A stretch of DNA of 64,000 bases from Ochromonas danica (lineage: Eukaryota; Sar; Chrysophyceae; Chromulinales; Chromulinaceae). The notes beneath the pieces are model-generated. The model was given only the letters and a program-made list of their open reading frames with translations, was not told the DNA's origin and ran no database searches. The position numbers and the translations under genes are program-made. Below, one piece after another: positions 42,013 to 57,732 of this stretch. The stretch is from positions 44,760 through 108,759 of the forward strand of contig VKHL01000095.1 in assembly GCA_015146655.1 (NCBI GenBank), in the 5' to 3' direction. The stretch's first letter is position 1, and each line of letters starts with the position of its first letter.

Positions 42013-44667
42013 TCAGCGAATGCTGAAAGGATCAGTCAGCACAGTTGGCAAGATGCAACTGTTTTCTTCCTCTCGACTAAGCAGGGTCACCATCTTCTGT
42101 AGTCTATTGACTGCCTCGCCTGGATTAACTAAAGCTCCTTCTGCCTTGCTCTGTTCATTGGACAGATCAATACGATCATATCGAACACCTAACTTACGAG
42201 CAATGTTAGCAAAGCCTTTCACAGGGAAGAACTCTCCTACAGCATAGCATGACATCAGAGAGAAACCAGGCAACGCAAGTGTTAAAGATACCATACCGCG
42301 AGGAAAGATCTCAATAAGACCACAGCATCGTGGTTTGGATCCAATGGGGAGATGCATGACATGGGCTATGCCAGCACCGTGCATTCCCATTAGAATAGAC
42401 GTCTCACTCATAAGAACGATCTGCTCCTCAAGAGACAGTCGACTGAGGTCTTCAATTCGTAATACAATTTGAGAGATAGCATCAGGGTTCGGAGGACTCT
42501 CATTGAAGTCTCTCACGAAAGTCTGCAAGGCTTCAATCAGTTTCCCTTGATTTGCAATCAGACGTGAGGTGCGATAGGAACCCCATTCATTCTCTCGCTC
42601 TGAGCGAACAATCATCAACACTCTCACTGTTGTTTTCTCTTTCGCCGACACTACCCACCATGCAGAGATGACAGAGCAGGACCACACAAAGTAAATAGCT
42701 GAGATGCGGTATGATGATAAACGGATAAAATGAAATAAATCACCTGGATGAATGAGGTCCCAGGAGAAGCGGATATTAAGGTTGGCTCTTTGATAGAGAG
42801 TGCTCGGGCCTACCAAACTGCATGGCAGATCCTAAGACGACACATAGACACAGATACAAGCACAGACAAGAAGTAATTGAGACACACTCTGAGAGAGAAT
42901 AAACACTCCTCGCCCAGCTTCCACCGGTGCACGTCATTATTACTGTTACCTGTTGCCAATTATCCCACACGAAGCCTCGACTAGGAAGTACTTGCATGAC
43001 GACTTCTTCCAAACAGAGCACTTTCTCTCTAAAATCTGTTCCGCGATAGATCTCCTCTCGACCAAAGACTGTCTCATAGAGCAAGAGGAAGGCATTTCTT
43101 TCATCACCGAAGTTATTATAGAGTTTCATAGCATCCACACTGAGGAGGTGGATAGGCGCCTGACCAGAAGAATCAGTTTTGAGTTGTCTTTGCTTTCTAC
43201 CAGGTGCACTGTAAGTGACATTGGTTAGACTGTCTTCAAGGAAAAGGGTAAGCCAGACGTTGAGAATGTCATTGTAAGTATGGCAGAAGTTAGCAAGGTT
43301 ATCGTGAGAGTACAAGAAGGTGACACCAGGTAGAAAGCGATCACAACGAGGAGAGGAAAGTGATGCGGGAGAGATGAGATGGTTATAGCGATAGGAGGAT
43401 AAGAAAGTGTCTAAATCACGATTAGGCATGCCTTTGCTTCTTCCTTTCTGTCCTCCTCCTCCTTCTCCTGCCTCAATAGGTGGGTGGCAGTTCATGTCCA
43501 TAGAGAGAAAGGTCTTTCCAAACTGTCTGTTAGCTCTCTTCTGCCCGCCTTTCCCTCCGCTTCTACCACCTTCCTTAAGCTGTCGGAAGTCAATCTGAAC
43601 ATGTCGTAATCGACAATACTCTTCGCCATTCTCACTGCTGTAGCATTGAATACGACCATTCTGTTGCTGTTGAGAGTGATGACCGCAGCTGATGTCATGA
43701 GTGAGGCGCTGTCTCCAGTTCAAGACATGCTCGTCTCCCCAGTTGTCAGCACAAGATGCCACTGGAGAAGAAGAAGAAGAGGAGGAGGAGGAGGAGGAGG
43801 AGGAGGAGGCTAAGAGGTTGCAATTGAGGTTCTCATATCGCAGTCTTTGCTCTCGATTCAATCTGCCCCACGACTTTCCCACAGCCACTCCTCCGCCATC
43901 TAGTCAAACACACAGAGAGACACGCACACTATTAGCACTAGTCTAGTGTCTTATTGGTCAAGCAGATGTTGAAGGCTAGGCTAGTACCACTTACCACTTC
44001 TGAGAGTCCAGCGACACCATTCCGCATCAGCACTGGACATGCTGGGGCGATGCAGGCGATCCTCCACTTCCTTAGGACAGACACGGAAAGTGACCTTTTC
44101 TTGCAGTCGTTTAAACCCATCCACTAGTCGCTCCCCATTAGTGGAGGAGGAGGAGGAGGAGGAGGTTCCGACAGTGCTGGGATAGGATATAGCAGTGGTC
44201 CAGTCGACATTAGAGGTCAAGATAGTCGTCTTCTCCTTGACCTCTGACTTGCTCCTATCACTACTAGATGATGTCAGAGATATCTTGTTGACAGCAGAGG
44301 GTGACTCAGAGACACTCTCAGTGGCTATGCTCGGACCCCCTGCACGAGACTGAAGATATGGGGGATTTTCATTTTCATTTTCATTTTGATTTCCCTCTGC
44401 TGCCTTCTTCAAGGAAGCTATTTCCTTTCCTTTCTTCTCAGCCCACCAGATCACTTCCTTAGGATCTGAGAAAGGTCCTCGAGGGAAGGAAGAAGATGAT
44501 GATCCATTGGCTGCCATCATCATCTTCCAGGCCAAGCTAGGCCGTAAAGGAAACTCATAGGAAGTAGCAGCATATTCATGAGAAGAAAGCTTTCGATATA
44601 ATAATATGATTAGAATGAAAGAGAAAGCGAGCAAGATAGATCGATAAAATGACATAAATCCTCTCAT
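42013..44667 (-). CDS. GT61-type (DUF563) glycosyltransferase-like protein
   Basis: Four exons (44667-43995, 43899-42950, 42831-42744, 42650-42013) sum to 2,349 nt, 782 aa. A single N-terminal membrane anchor (SILLAFSFILIILLY) marks a type II protein. The Ser/Glu-rich stem (about 200 residues) precedes a lumenal domain. In the C-terminal domain the sequences VRVLMIVRSERENEW, SETSILMGMHGAGIAHVMHL and LIEIFPRG correspond to the conserved blocks of the GT61 family (plant xylosyltransferases, animal EOGT). Poly-Ser is encoded by a TCC run in exon 2. The protein is probably Golgi- or ER-resident and transfers a sugar from a nucleotide donor; donor and acceptor are unknown. Confidence 0.82.
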
Positions 44668-44804
44668 AGCTGTTGATTAGTTTGGTTTTGATTTATTCGC
44701 TGCCAGACAACCTTCCCACGCAATAACAACTATATTACCCCTCGCGTTGCAATAACTATAGCTTACCGCGCATAGTACTAATAGTCAGTGTTCTTGCTCA
44801 TCTT

Positions 44805-44815
44805 GTTAAGTTAAC
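44805..44815. promoter_or_regulatory. GTTAAGTTAAC motif upstream of HOOK
   Basis: GTTAAGTTAAC lies about 100 nt upstream of the HOOK ATG, in the 248-bp divergent interval shared with the GT61-like gene. It is a member of the recurring word set. Confidence 0.4.
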
Positions 44816-44915
44816 TCCTCGAGCAGAGGAGGACGCATGGGGTTTGGTGTTCGGGAAGCTTTCAAACAATAAATTCCCAACTTCTTGTCAGTCCGTGAGC
44901 TATTCTTTCTTCATC

Positions 44916-47667
44916 ATGGATGATTCAGAAGTTGCTATTTTAGAATGGTAAGTCCTCCTATCCATACAAGAGGAATTTTTTGAAATCTCATTATGATGAT
45001 GATGTATGTGGATGATGATGGCCGATGAATGGCCTTCCCCTCTGTCCTCTTCTTCTCCTCTCTTCTCTCTCTATGAAGGTTACACACTTTCCAAGCGGGT
45101 CAACAATGCCACACACTCGTCCAACTGAAAGATGGGATTATCTTGGCTGAAATCCTTCAGGAAATGTAAAGTTCTTTTCAGTTTTCAATTTTTCCGTTTT
45201 CTTGGATTGAAAGATACGGTCTGTCTCCTTCTCTCTCTCTCTGTCAGTGTGCCGGACTTCTTCGAGGTCAATCAATACAATCGAATCGATGTGAACAATT
45301 GGGCAATCGCAGCCAGCAATCTCAGACTCTTGCTCAAGTAAGTAGAGCCTACTAACTCTTCATTCCCTTTCATTCCTTTCTCATTCCTATCTTGTTCCTA
45401 GGAGTATTAATGAATACTTCACCACAGTCTTGCAGAAGCGTATTGATGTGGCCAGCATTCAAGTCAATCAAATTGGTGAGTGCTTCTTGATGTCCTTTTC
45501 TCTTACCTTTCTATCTTCTTCTCATTCAAACCTCTGTTGGTTCCTTTCAACAGCGAAGGATGGAGGTCTGGAAGAGATCGTGGAGTTGTTGGAATTAGTT
45601 GTAGGAGTGGCTGTCCTCTGTGAGCAGAAGGCTATCTTCATCAATGCTATCTTTGGACTAGGACACACATCTCAAGCCTACCTCAAGGCCATGGTCGAAC
45701 AAGTCTTATCTCGCTTGGAGGATATTGGAGAAGGAGAAGAAGCAGGAGAGGATGGTGAAGGAGAAGAGGAACTCGTGAAGCACATTTCTTCATATGATCT
45801 TGATGAACAGCTTGATAACAACGTGACGACAGCTCAGGGTACCTCATCAAAGGGGAAAGGATCCGCTCAAGATGTGGACAAGATTCGCGCTTTAGAGCAT
45901 CACGTCCAGGACTTGGAAGACCAACTGCTACATCTCACAGAGGAGCGAAATCAGTTGGTATCTGAGAAGGATTCCTTGGAGAAGAATTCGGTGCGACTTT
46001 CCGCCGAGCTTGACCGATTGACACATTTTGCGACTAATTCAGCTAGCGCCCCTCAGACTCCTGGACGTGCTCAGCAAGCTCAGGCTGTGCACTATGAACA
46101 ACTTGATCAGTTTAATGTCAGCCTTCATAAAGAGATCGACGAGTTGAAATTGCAATTGGATGGTAAAGTGATGGAGAATGCAAATTTGAAAAATGATTTG
46201 AAGCAGTACCTGTCGAAGCTCCAGGCCAACTCAGAGATGATGTTAAAGTATGAGATGGAGAATCAGAAATATGTTGATGAAATTGATGTCTATAAGGAGA
46301 AGCTTACGCACTATAATGTTTTAGAAAGTACTTTGGAAAAATATAAGCAGAAGCTCGAAGGGTTGAATCAACTCAAACAAACGAACAAGGAACTTAATGC
46401 TCAAGTAGATCACTATTTGGATAAGATAGCGGAGTTGGATGCTTCGAACAAAGCCTTGCAGCAAAATCAAAAACTGCTTGAGACATATCGTAATAAGAAC
46501 ATTGAACTGGAAAGAGAGAAGTTTGAGCTGCAGTCGAAGACAACTATTCTTGAAGAAAATCTCACCTCAGCAAACCAACAGCTTGCTTCTTTACAAACTG
46601 TGAAGACCAAATACCAATCTGAAATTAGGACCTTGACCCAACAGCTTCAGGACCAGCAACAACGTGCAGCTTCAAATGCAGCTCTTGGTATGTCGTCAGC
46701 TTGGGGCGAAGAAAGTGACGCTTCTTCTGGTCTTGGTGGAACTGCTCAGAAAGTGATAGAATTGAGAGCTCGAGTGAAATCTCTGGAGCAGGAGGTTGAG
46801 ATGCTGCGCGCTTCCTCTGTTCCGCCTACGTTGGACGGGCAGGACAAAGCTGGCAGTGATGCTCATGCTGCCTTGTTGTCTATGTCCAAGGAAGAGCTTG
46901 TGGTTGAAGTTGAAGGGCTCAGATTGATGAAAACTCAGCGTGAGGATTCGCTTCTTGAGGCTCATCGCTCTCTCAACCTTCTTGAGGAAGAAAAGAAGAC
47001 CTTGGCGCAGTCTTTGCAAGACATGCAGAAATTGGTGGATGATCTCAAGAATCAGCAATCAGAAGAGCTTGCTCAGCAGCAACAAGACCAAGCTGTCGCT
47101 GCTTCTGCACTTGCCACGGCTGCTGCTGTGAAGGAATGGCAGCAGAAACATCAAATTGCTACGAACACTATCAACATGGTCGAAAACAAGTTGAAGGACA
47201 AAGAGAGTCTTATCAACAAATTGGAGCAAGAGAAGAGCAAACTGGAAGCTTACGCCCGTCGATCTCTCACTGCCTTCAAGGAGAAGTTTATGACAGCCTT
47301 GCAATGCCTCAAAAAAGAGAAGAAGGATCTTGAAGAGAAGCTCTCAGTGCAACAGGCTAAACTGCAGAAGTTGAATACGATTTATTCCAAGGAAGAGCGT
47401 CTAATTTCTTCCGCCTTGTTTGAAATGGGCGTCAAGATGATGGACCAGCACATTCAGAGTCAGTTACTAGATCAAGGCTCTAATGCGGCTGGCTCGTCGG
47501 CTTTGCCCGTCACTTTCCTGGGCTTGCAGAGAGAAGCAATCAAGCAGTCAAATGGAGATTTTGTGCTCAATCGGTCTCCGATCCATACGGTTGCTTCTCC
47601 TCCTCCATCTGGCAGCGCTGCTGGTCTTCCCATGGGAAGCTACGCTTTGACCACTCCCTCGAAGTGA
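44916..47667 (+). CDS. HOOK-family microtubule/dynein adaptor
   Basis: Five exons (44916-44947, 45079-45165, 45248-45337, 45402-45475, 45554-47667) give 798 aa. The N-terminal HOOK domain (calponin-homology-like) is split among the small exons: MDDSEVAILEW, LHTFQAGQQC, VPDFFEVNQY, then EEIVELLELVVGVAVLCEQ and FINAIFGLGHTSQAYLK, which are classical HOOK/HkRP residues. From about residue 200 to 700 the protein is coiled coil (EEKLSVQQAKLQKLNTIYS near the end). HOOK proteins link dynein to cargo such as endosomes. The long final exon against four tiny ones is typical of the domain boundary. Confidence 0.93.
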
Positions 47668-47844
47668 AACTCATCTTTTAGTTCTACTTGGAGTAGATAG
47701 AGGAGGGTGGAAGATGAAGAGAAAGTGAATCAATCATTGGTTTTCCTTTTCGAATTTCTTAACTGTTAAGCTTTCTGATCGTTAATTAGATTAAACCTCA
47801 TGATGATAATGATGATGAAGAAGAGCAGTGACATCATCTGTGAT

Positions 47845-48270
47845 CTACTTGGACAAGACCACGCTCTCACCCCAATAGGCATTGCTGCCGCAGCGATTGG
47901 GGTTGTGTTGATCAATCTTACAGCCTCCGATAGCGAGCGCGGCATGAGAGAGAGCCCCGCCATTCAAATAAATCAAAACTTGGCCTGCCTCGCCACAGTA
48001 AGTGCCTGGACTGGACACCCTCCAGCCCTGCTCGATTAGAGCCTCATAGAGACCAGTAGCAAGACGCAAATTAAAGCCTCTATAGTTAGCGAAGTTTCTT
48101 AGTCCAGGGAATTCCCCCGCGAAGTGAAGCGCTCTCGCAACAAACTCGGCACACAACCATTCCGAATTAGAGGCACAATAATCATCAGCCCACTGAACTG
48201 CGGCCTGCCTATTATAAGCCACAGCACAAGAGAATAGGAAAGCGAAATAAATAAGAGTATAGGTCAACAT
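47845..48270 (-). CDS. Small secreted amidase/NlpC-P60-like protein
   Basis: Single-exon, 141 aa. A signal peptide (LTYTLIYFAFLFSCAVA) is followed by YNRQAAVQWADDYC and a Cys-containing SEWLCAEFVARAL, where the Cys takes the position of the nucleophile in NlpC/P60 or amidase_6 folds. LSHAALAIGGCKIDQHNPNR carries the expected His. Five or six Cys suggest disulfides. Extracellular peptidoglycan- or peptide-cleaving activity is inferred; family assignment is weak. The protein ends at a stop 47845-47847. Its promoter overlaps the 5' region of the BEACH gene on the other strand (244 bp between starts). Confidence 0.55.
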   Translation of the reverse strand: MLTYTLIYFAFLFSCAVAYNRQAAVQWADDYCASNSEWLCAEFVARALHFAGEFPGLRNFANYRGFNLRLATGLYEALIEQGWRVSSPGTYCGEAGQVLIYLNGGALSHAALAIGGCKIDQHNPNRCGSNAYWGESVVLSK

Positions 48271-48513
48271 AGAATATGACAGAATGAGATTTGTTTTTGT
48301 TTGTTTGTGTTGCTTGTAGTTGACTTGTTGGTTGCTTTGGTTTGAGAGAGACAGAGAGGGAGTCGAACTATTCTTACATTGCGTAGGGTACCTCCCAGTC
48401 AAAATCCCAAATCTCCAGACCAGGGAGCCAGATCTTCCTCGTCATCTTCCCCCAATAAGAATGGCATTGTGCAGATCAGATCCAAACAACTTCTATTAGT
48501 GACATACCCTTCC

Positions 48514-53296
<4,783 letters not shown>

Positions 53297-53604
53297 GAGC
53301 CTGGACTAGACCTTCTACTGTAGACTAGACTAGTCTAGCTATTATCCTGGGCAGTAGGTTAGAGAACGAACTGGGTGACAGCGTCAATCCCTCAAGAAGT
53401 GGTTATAGTAGTAATCGTAGTAATAGTAGTGATAGTTATAGTAGTAATAGTCTTATTGGCCATGCAACAATCAGATGAAATGAAGACAATTGAATCATTT
53501 CTGCTGTTGACTGTGGTGGAGTTAGTCTACTAGTTACTGCTATACTATACTACTAGTAGTACTATGTTATACTATGTTATGTAATGTTATGTAATGTTAT
53601 GCTA

Positions 53605-53708
53605 TACTGTACTGTGAACTATACTGTGAACTGTGCTATACTGTACTGTGAACTATACTGCCGTACGTGCTTTGTAAACAACAAACAACTCATTGCAGTG
53701 GTAATGCG
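53605..53708. repeat. Left direct repeat flanking the Mpv17 fragment
   Basis: Contains GCTATACTGTACTGTGAACTA-type units (about 55 bp), then CGTACGTGCTTTGTAA and CAAACAACTCAT.GCAGTGGTAATG. It matches 54009-54134 with small indels. Confidence 0.75.
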
Positions 53709-53727
53709 CTCTGCGCTGGGCTGATAC

Positions 53728-54008
53728 AACAACCTGCTAGTGAAGTATCCACACCCCACCAAGATGTTCTCTTCGGCGATCTTTGCTGGTCTGGGTGACG
53801 TCCTCATTCAGGTCTAGACTCAGCGTATGGCAGGGGCAACAGCTATCGCCTTGGACTTGCGCCGTCTCTTCGTCTACATGACTGTGGCGGGTGTTTACAT
53901 CGCCCCCGCCACCCACTACTGGTTCAACTACCTAGATGCCATGCCCTTTACTAGAGGATTGGGCAAGTGGGCTCGGTCGTTAGTGATGATCGCAGTGGAT
54001 CAGACAGT
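53728..54008 (+). pseudogene. Mpv17/PMP22-family pseudogene fragment
   Basis: The reading frame shows NNLLVKYPHPTKMFSSAI, FAGLGDVLIQ, LDLRRLFVYMTVAGVYIAP and THYWFNYLDAMPF, conserved blocks of Mpv17/PMP22 inner-membrane or peroxisomal proteins. A TAG at 53815-53817 interrupts the frame after LIQV, and the protein is cut off after VDQTV, the middle of the usual fold. No 5' start or 3' end was found. It is bracketed by direct repeats, so a captured or partly copied gene is likely. Confidence 0.75.
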
Positions 54009-54134
54009 GACTGTACTGTGAACTATACTGTGAACTGTGCTATACTGTACTGTGAACTATACTGTGAACTATACTGTACTGTACGTGCTTTGTTACTGTA
54101 ACAAACAGCAAACAACTCATAGCAGTGGTAATGT
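54009..54134. repeat. Right direct repeat flanking the Mpv17 fragment
   Basis: Same order of blocks as 53605-53708: CTGTACTGTGAACTA units, GTACGTGCTTTGTTA, CAAACAACTCATAGCAGTGG. It differs by extra ACTATACTG units and a short insertion. Confidence 0.75.
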
Positions 54135-54395
54135 GGCAGTGGCATGGTGATATGGGGTTTCTTACTGCAATAGTGAAGTTATAACTCTAGAAAAGTGACT
54201 TCAGAACATCGAAAATGTTGGAGAGAGACAACACTGCCACACCTCCAGAACAACAAAAACAAACAAAACAATAACAATTACAATAACAACTACAAACAAC
54301 TGACCTGTTGATTCTCCATCCCTCTATAGCAGTCCTTTCCTTCCCTTCCCTCCTATCTCTTCTCTTCTATTTGTTTCTCTTTTGTCTCTTTCTTT

Positions 54396-55482
54396 ATGAT
54401 GAACATTGTGTCCTTCGATGAGGTCAGACAGCATCTACCACTTCTCTTCTCGTCTCTTCTCTCTATTAGTCTGACAGTGTTTGCTTGTCTAGACGGACTC
54501 TTCTATGACGGCACAGAGCACAGAGGAAGACAATCTCTCTGCAGCCTCTAGCCAAGGCCACGGCCTGCTGCCAGACCACGTCAGAGAGAAGACGAACACC
54601 TTCCTGTCCTCTCTGAGGCACTCCTCTGTCACGTTCGACCCTGTCAACGACTGCTGGGAAGTCTCCATCTTGGCCTCTAACGGCTATTTATGGTGTCGAA
54701 TCATATTGTCTCACAGTGCGGTGAAAGTGATGCCATTGGAAGGCAACAGTGAAGCATTAGATTCATTCACTCGTCAACTCGAGCAGGTACTCTCTGAACC
54801 AGTGCAGGAGGAGGAGGAGGAGGAGGAGGAGGAGGGTGTCTCTCTATTGACTACCTGGCTGCAATCCATTTCCTCCGATCAAGACGATCCCTTTGGCTTC
54901 TACTCTCCTTCTACCTCTTCTCTCGTATACAAGAAGGCTATTGAGGTTCTAGTCACTGCAGTCGATGTGTCAATGAGAGAGAAGCTGTCAGCCGTGCAAG
55001 TCTTATTGGAAGCCACGGAAAGCAATTCTCCAGCTGTGCTTGATGAGGTCGTTGGCAATGGACTAGTCGAGGCAGTGCTCACTCTCTTCACCTCTACCAC
55101 TACCTCTACCTCTACCTCTATCTCTACCTCTACTACCACTTCAACTAGCACCAGCAATGTGCTATGGGACGATCCCTATCTAGTCAAACCATATGGTCTA
55201 CAGATTCTACACGCTCTGCTGGTGACGAACAACAAGTTGATGATAGTGGCCAAGATAGAAAGATGTCCAGCCTTGATGGACTACCTGCACACAGTGTCAC
55301 AAGGTAACACACAGATCAGGTTGAGTCATGTCGTTGAGATGAGTCATGACATTCTCCAGGCAATAGCCTCCACGTCATCATCATGCTCATCATCATCTTG
55401 TTCATCTTCTTTACGCAAGCGATCTTTCGACGAAGCTGCCTGTACCATCACTTCTTCTTCTTCCGCTTCTTCTCTTTGTTAA
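54396..55482 (+). CDS. Hypothetical protein, helical, function unknown
   Basis: Two exons (54396-54422, 54493-55482) give 338 aa; alternatively a single exon from ATG 54505. The central part looks globular (FDPVNDCWEVSILASNGYLW, IILSHSAVKVMPLEG). The second half is a helical, ARM/HEAT-like stretch (KLSAVQVLLEATESNSPAVL, GLQILHALLVTNNKLMI). A 9-residue Glu run and long Thr/Ser runs come from triplet repeats. The C-terminus is Ser-rich with SLRKRSFDEA, possibly nuclear. I do not recognise the family. Confidence 0.55.
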
Positions 55483-56379
55483 GGTCTTGCACTACAGTAG
55501 TGTAGTACAGTAGTGTTGTAGTGTAGTGTTGTAGTGTAGTGGCTTAGTAGTGCTCTTCTAGTTTAGCTCTCGTTGGTAGTCGAGTAGTCGATCAGCAAGC
55601 TACTTACATACTACTTACATATGATAGTATAGCTGAGATGACTGACTGGACTAGACTAGTCTATTGAGCTACTGTAGCTGTAGTACAATCTACTACCTCC
55701 GACTCCTTTTAGTTGACCTTATCGTTAACGTTAGCGCTAAATTAAACCATTCCATCTCTAATTCACTTTAAGAGTGCTTTGTATGACCAAAGCTAATGTA
55801 TTAACTGTGTAGATCATCACACACCACACGGTTGTTATACTCATCGATATCTATGATGGTGAGGTCTACACTACTGTATGAGGCTTGGGGTATTGATTTC
55901 CTCCATTATCCACGGAATGAGCTAATCTTAGCCTTGTTTCATCTTTTTCCAACCACAGTTTCGACACAAAACGACCAAAACACCCCGACAAACAATAACA
56001 CTGTAGCTACAGTAAAATGGCGATTAAATCATCTTAAGTTAACTAGTTATTTCTTCTTAAGTTAACAATGGCTGTGAAATGATATGATGAGAATGATGAT
56101 GAACACATTACAGAATGAAGTCAATCACTGTACTTGTACCATGTCTTGAGACCAAAGACTGTGAAATCATGATGAAATCAGCTCCATGCTGTCATCTCTT
56201 ATCTGTGGACTGTGAGAAAAGGTCAAAGTGAGAAGATGACGTCAACACTGACAGAAGAAGAAGAATTCGGAACTTCTTCTTCTCCCCAACAGAGACAGAC
56301 AGACAGACAGACTGACAGAGACAACACTGTCTCTATTAAGATAGTAGACTATACCACACTCTTCTTCTATTTGGCCACC
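55483..56379. other. Intergenic, with two CTTAAGTTAAC motifs
   Basis: About 0.9 kb before the CSP41-like gene. A GTAGTGTAGTGTTGTAGTG array lies at 55490-55545. CTTAAGTTAAC occurs at 56033-56043 and 56056-56066. CAGACAGACAGA repeats are at 56294-56316. No gene seen; an ORF upstream in frame with the CSP41-like gene is regarded as UTR because of the better Kozak ATG at 56380. Confidence 0.5.
56033..56066. promoter_or_regulatory. Paired CTTAAGTTAAC motifs
   Basis: Two exact copies, 23 nt apart start to start, about 315 nt before the CSP41-like ATG. A promoter role is inferred from recurrence in the window. Confidence 0.4.
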
Positions 56380-57567
56380 ATGGCATCATCTTCATTGTCA
56401 CTGTCATTGGTATGGTTGTTGTTGTTGTTGTTGTTGTTGTTGATGGCTTGTCACTTCTCCTTCACTGCTGCCCTGTCCTCCTCTCATCCCTCTACCAACC
56501 TCCCCATCCTCCACCACCAACACCAACATCACCATCATAGTCAACCTAATATCTGTATCGTACAGAATGGCGGGGGAGGACATGGAGCCCTTGGCTACTA
56601 CCTGGGGCAAGAAGTGCTTGCTGGTGGAGGTCGATTGACTATTCTGCAAGACAAATGTGACTATAGCCAGCAGCCATTCTCTTCCTATCGCAATGATTTC
56701 CAACTACTACCACAACAACTACAAGACACTCCTCCTCCTCCTCCTCCTGACACCTCCTCAGTAGTGCGTGTGCTATCTTGGAGTGATGTCAAGACCGCGT
56801 CGAGAGAGAAGTTAGTCTCATTAGGTCTCGGTCAGATTGACTACTTGGTAGACAACTGGTCTAAGAAGGTTGAAGACGCACAGACTGTACTTGAACTAGC
56901 TCGTCAACTTCAAGTCTCCCAGCTAGTCTTCATCTCGTCTGCTGGGATGTATCAAGAAGGGAACTATCATCCTGCTGGTCATAGTCAAGGTCAAGGTCAT
57001 TACTCCATGCCTCTGCTAAGAGAAGAGGATGTAGTCCACGAAGAGAATGCTTCTCGTAAGGTAGAACAAGAGGTAATAGCCTCTGGACTGCCTTACACTA
57101 TCCTTCGACTGCAATACCTCTATGGTGAGTTATCTAACAAACGCTATTTGGATTACTTCTGGAGGTTCTTAGAGCAAGGAGAAGATATCGTGTGGCCAGG
57201 GTCGGGAGATCAGCTGGTAGCTCTTACTCATCAAAGAGATGTAGCAAGGTGCATCTTGCAGGTCTTGGGTCATGCAGGAGCAGTCAAGGAGATCTTCAAT
57301 TGTGGAACAGATCGATATGTCAGCTATGCCACTCTGGCTAGCATGGCTAAGGAGGCATGGAAACACTGTGGAAAGAGTACCAAGATGGGGCAAGCAGGTA
57401 GTAATGGTAGTGGTAGTAGTAGTGGTAAAGTGGATGACTTCCCTTTCCGATCGACTACTTTCATCACTTCTCCTCACAAAGTAATGGCTCGTGTTGGATG
57501 GAGAGCTCATGAAGATCTCTGGGATGGACTGCTAAAGGAAGCAAGCTCTTATCCATCAAGCCAATAG
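56380..57567 (+). CDS. CSP41-like SDR-type protein (plastid RNA-binding/epimerase family)
   Basis: Intronless, 395 aa from an ATG in excellent context (CCACCATGG, 56380). The leader ([19 protein letters not shown]) looks like a signal peptide. The mature region has an extended-SDR fold: ICIVQNGGGGHGALGYYLG in the NAD-binding position, LVFISSAGMYQEGNYHP and YTILRLQYLYGELSNKR. EIFNCGTDRYVSYATLA and the C-terminal DFPFRSTTFITSPHK are characteristic of chloroplast stem-loop-binding CSP41 proteins. The nucleotide-binding Gly-rich loop is atypical (NGGGGHGALGYY), and the Tyr-x-x-x-Lys catalytic pair is not evident. It probably binds plastid RNA; this is family knowledge. Confidence 0.82.
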   Translation: MASSSLSLSLVWLLLLLLLLLMACHFSFTAALSSSHPSTNLPILHHQHQHHHHSQPNICIVQNGGGGHGALGYYLGQEVLAGGGRLTILQDKCDYSQQPFSSYRNDFQLLPQQLQDTPPPPPPDTSSVVRVLSWSDVKTASREKLVSLGLGQIDYLVDNWSKKVEDAQTVLELARQLQVSQLVFISSAGMYQEGNYHPAGHSQGQGHYSMPLLREEDVVHEENASRKVEQEVIASGLPYTILRLQYLYGELSNKRYLDYFWRFLEQGEDIVWPGSGDQLVALTHQRDVARCILQVLGHAGAVKEIFNCGTDRYVSYATLASMAKEAWKHCGKSTKMGQAGSNGSGSSSGKVDDFPFRSTTFITSPHKVMARVGWRAHEDLWDGLLKEASSYPSSQ

Positions 57568-57732
57568 TTCTTCTTAAGCACTCTCAGTTCAGTTACTTGA
57601 TGTGTTCTAATTTATCATGTATAATTACCTTAACATGGACACAATCATCTTTCATTACTCCTTCCTTACAATCTTTGCAGCAATCTACAACAAACATCGT
57701 TCATCAAACATACCTACTGTCTGTACCTTAAT

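Larger units (their letters stand above)
53297..54395. other. Intergenic region with Mpv17 fragment between direct repeats
   Basis: 1.1 kb downstream of the BEACH gene. AGTAGT/TAGTAA arrays lie at 53400-53450, ACTGTGAACTATACTG repeats at 53605-53660 and 54009-54085, with an Mpv17 pseudogene between (listed separately). The rest is AT-rich without genes. Confidence 0.6.

Noticed and set aside
56212-56379. N-terminal extension of the CSP41-like protein
   Set aside because: The ATG at 56380 has an optimal context and begins a signal peptide; the extension contains a CAGA repeat coding for Thr-Asp-Arg-Gln and would bury the signal.
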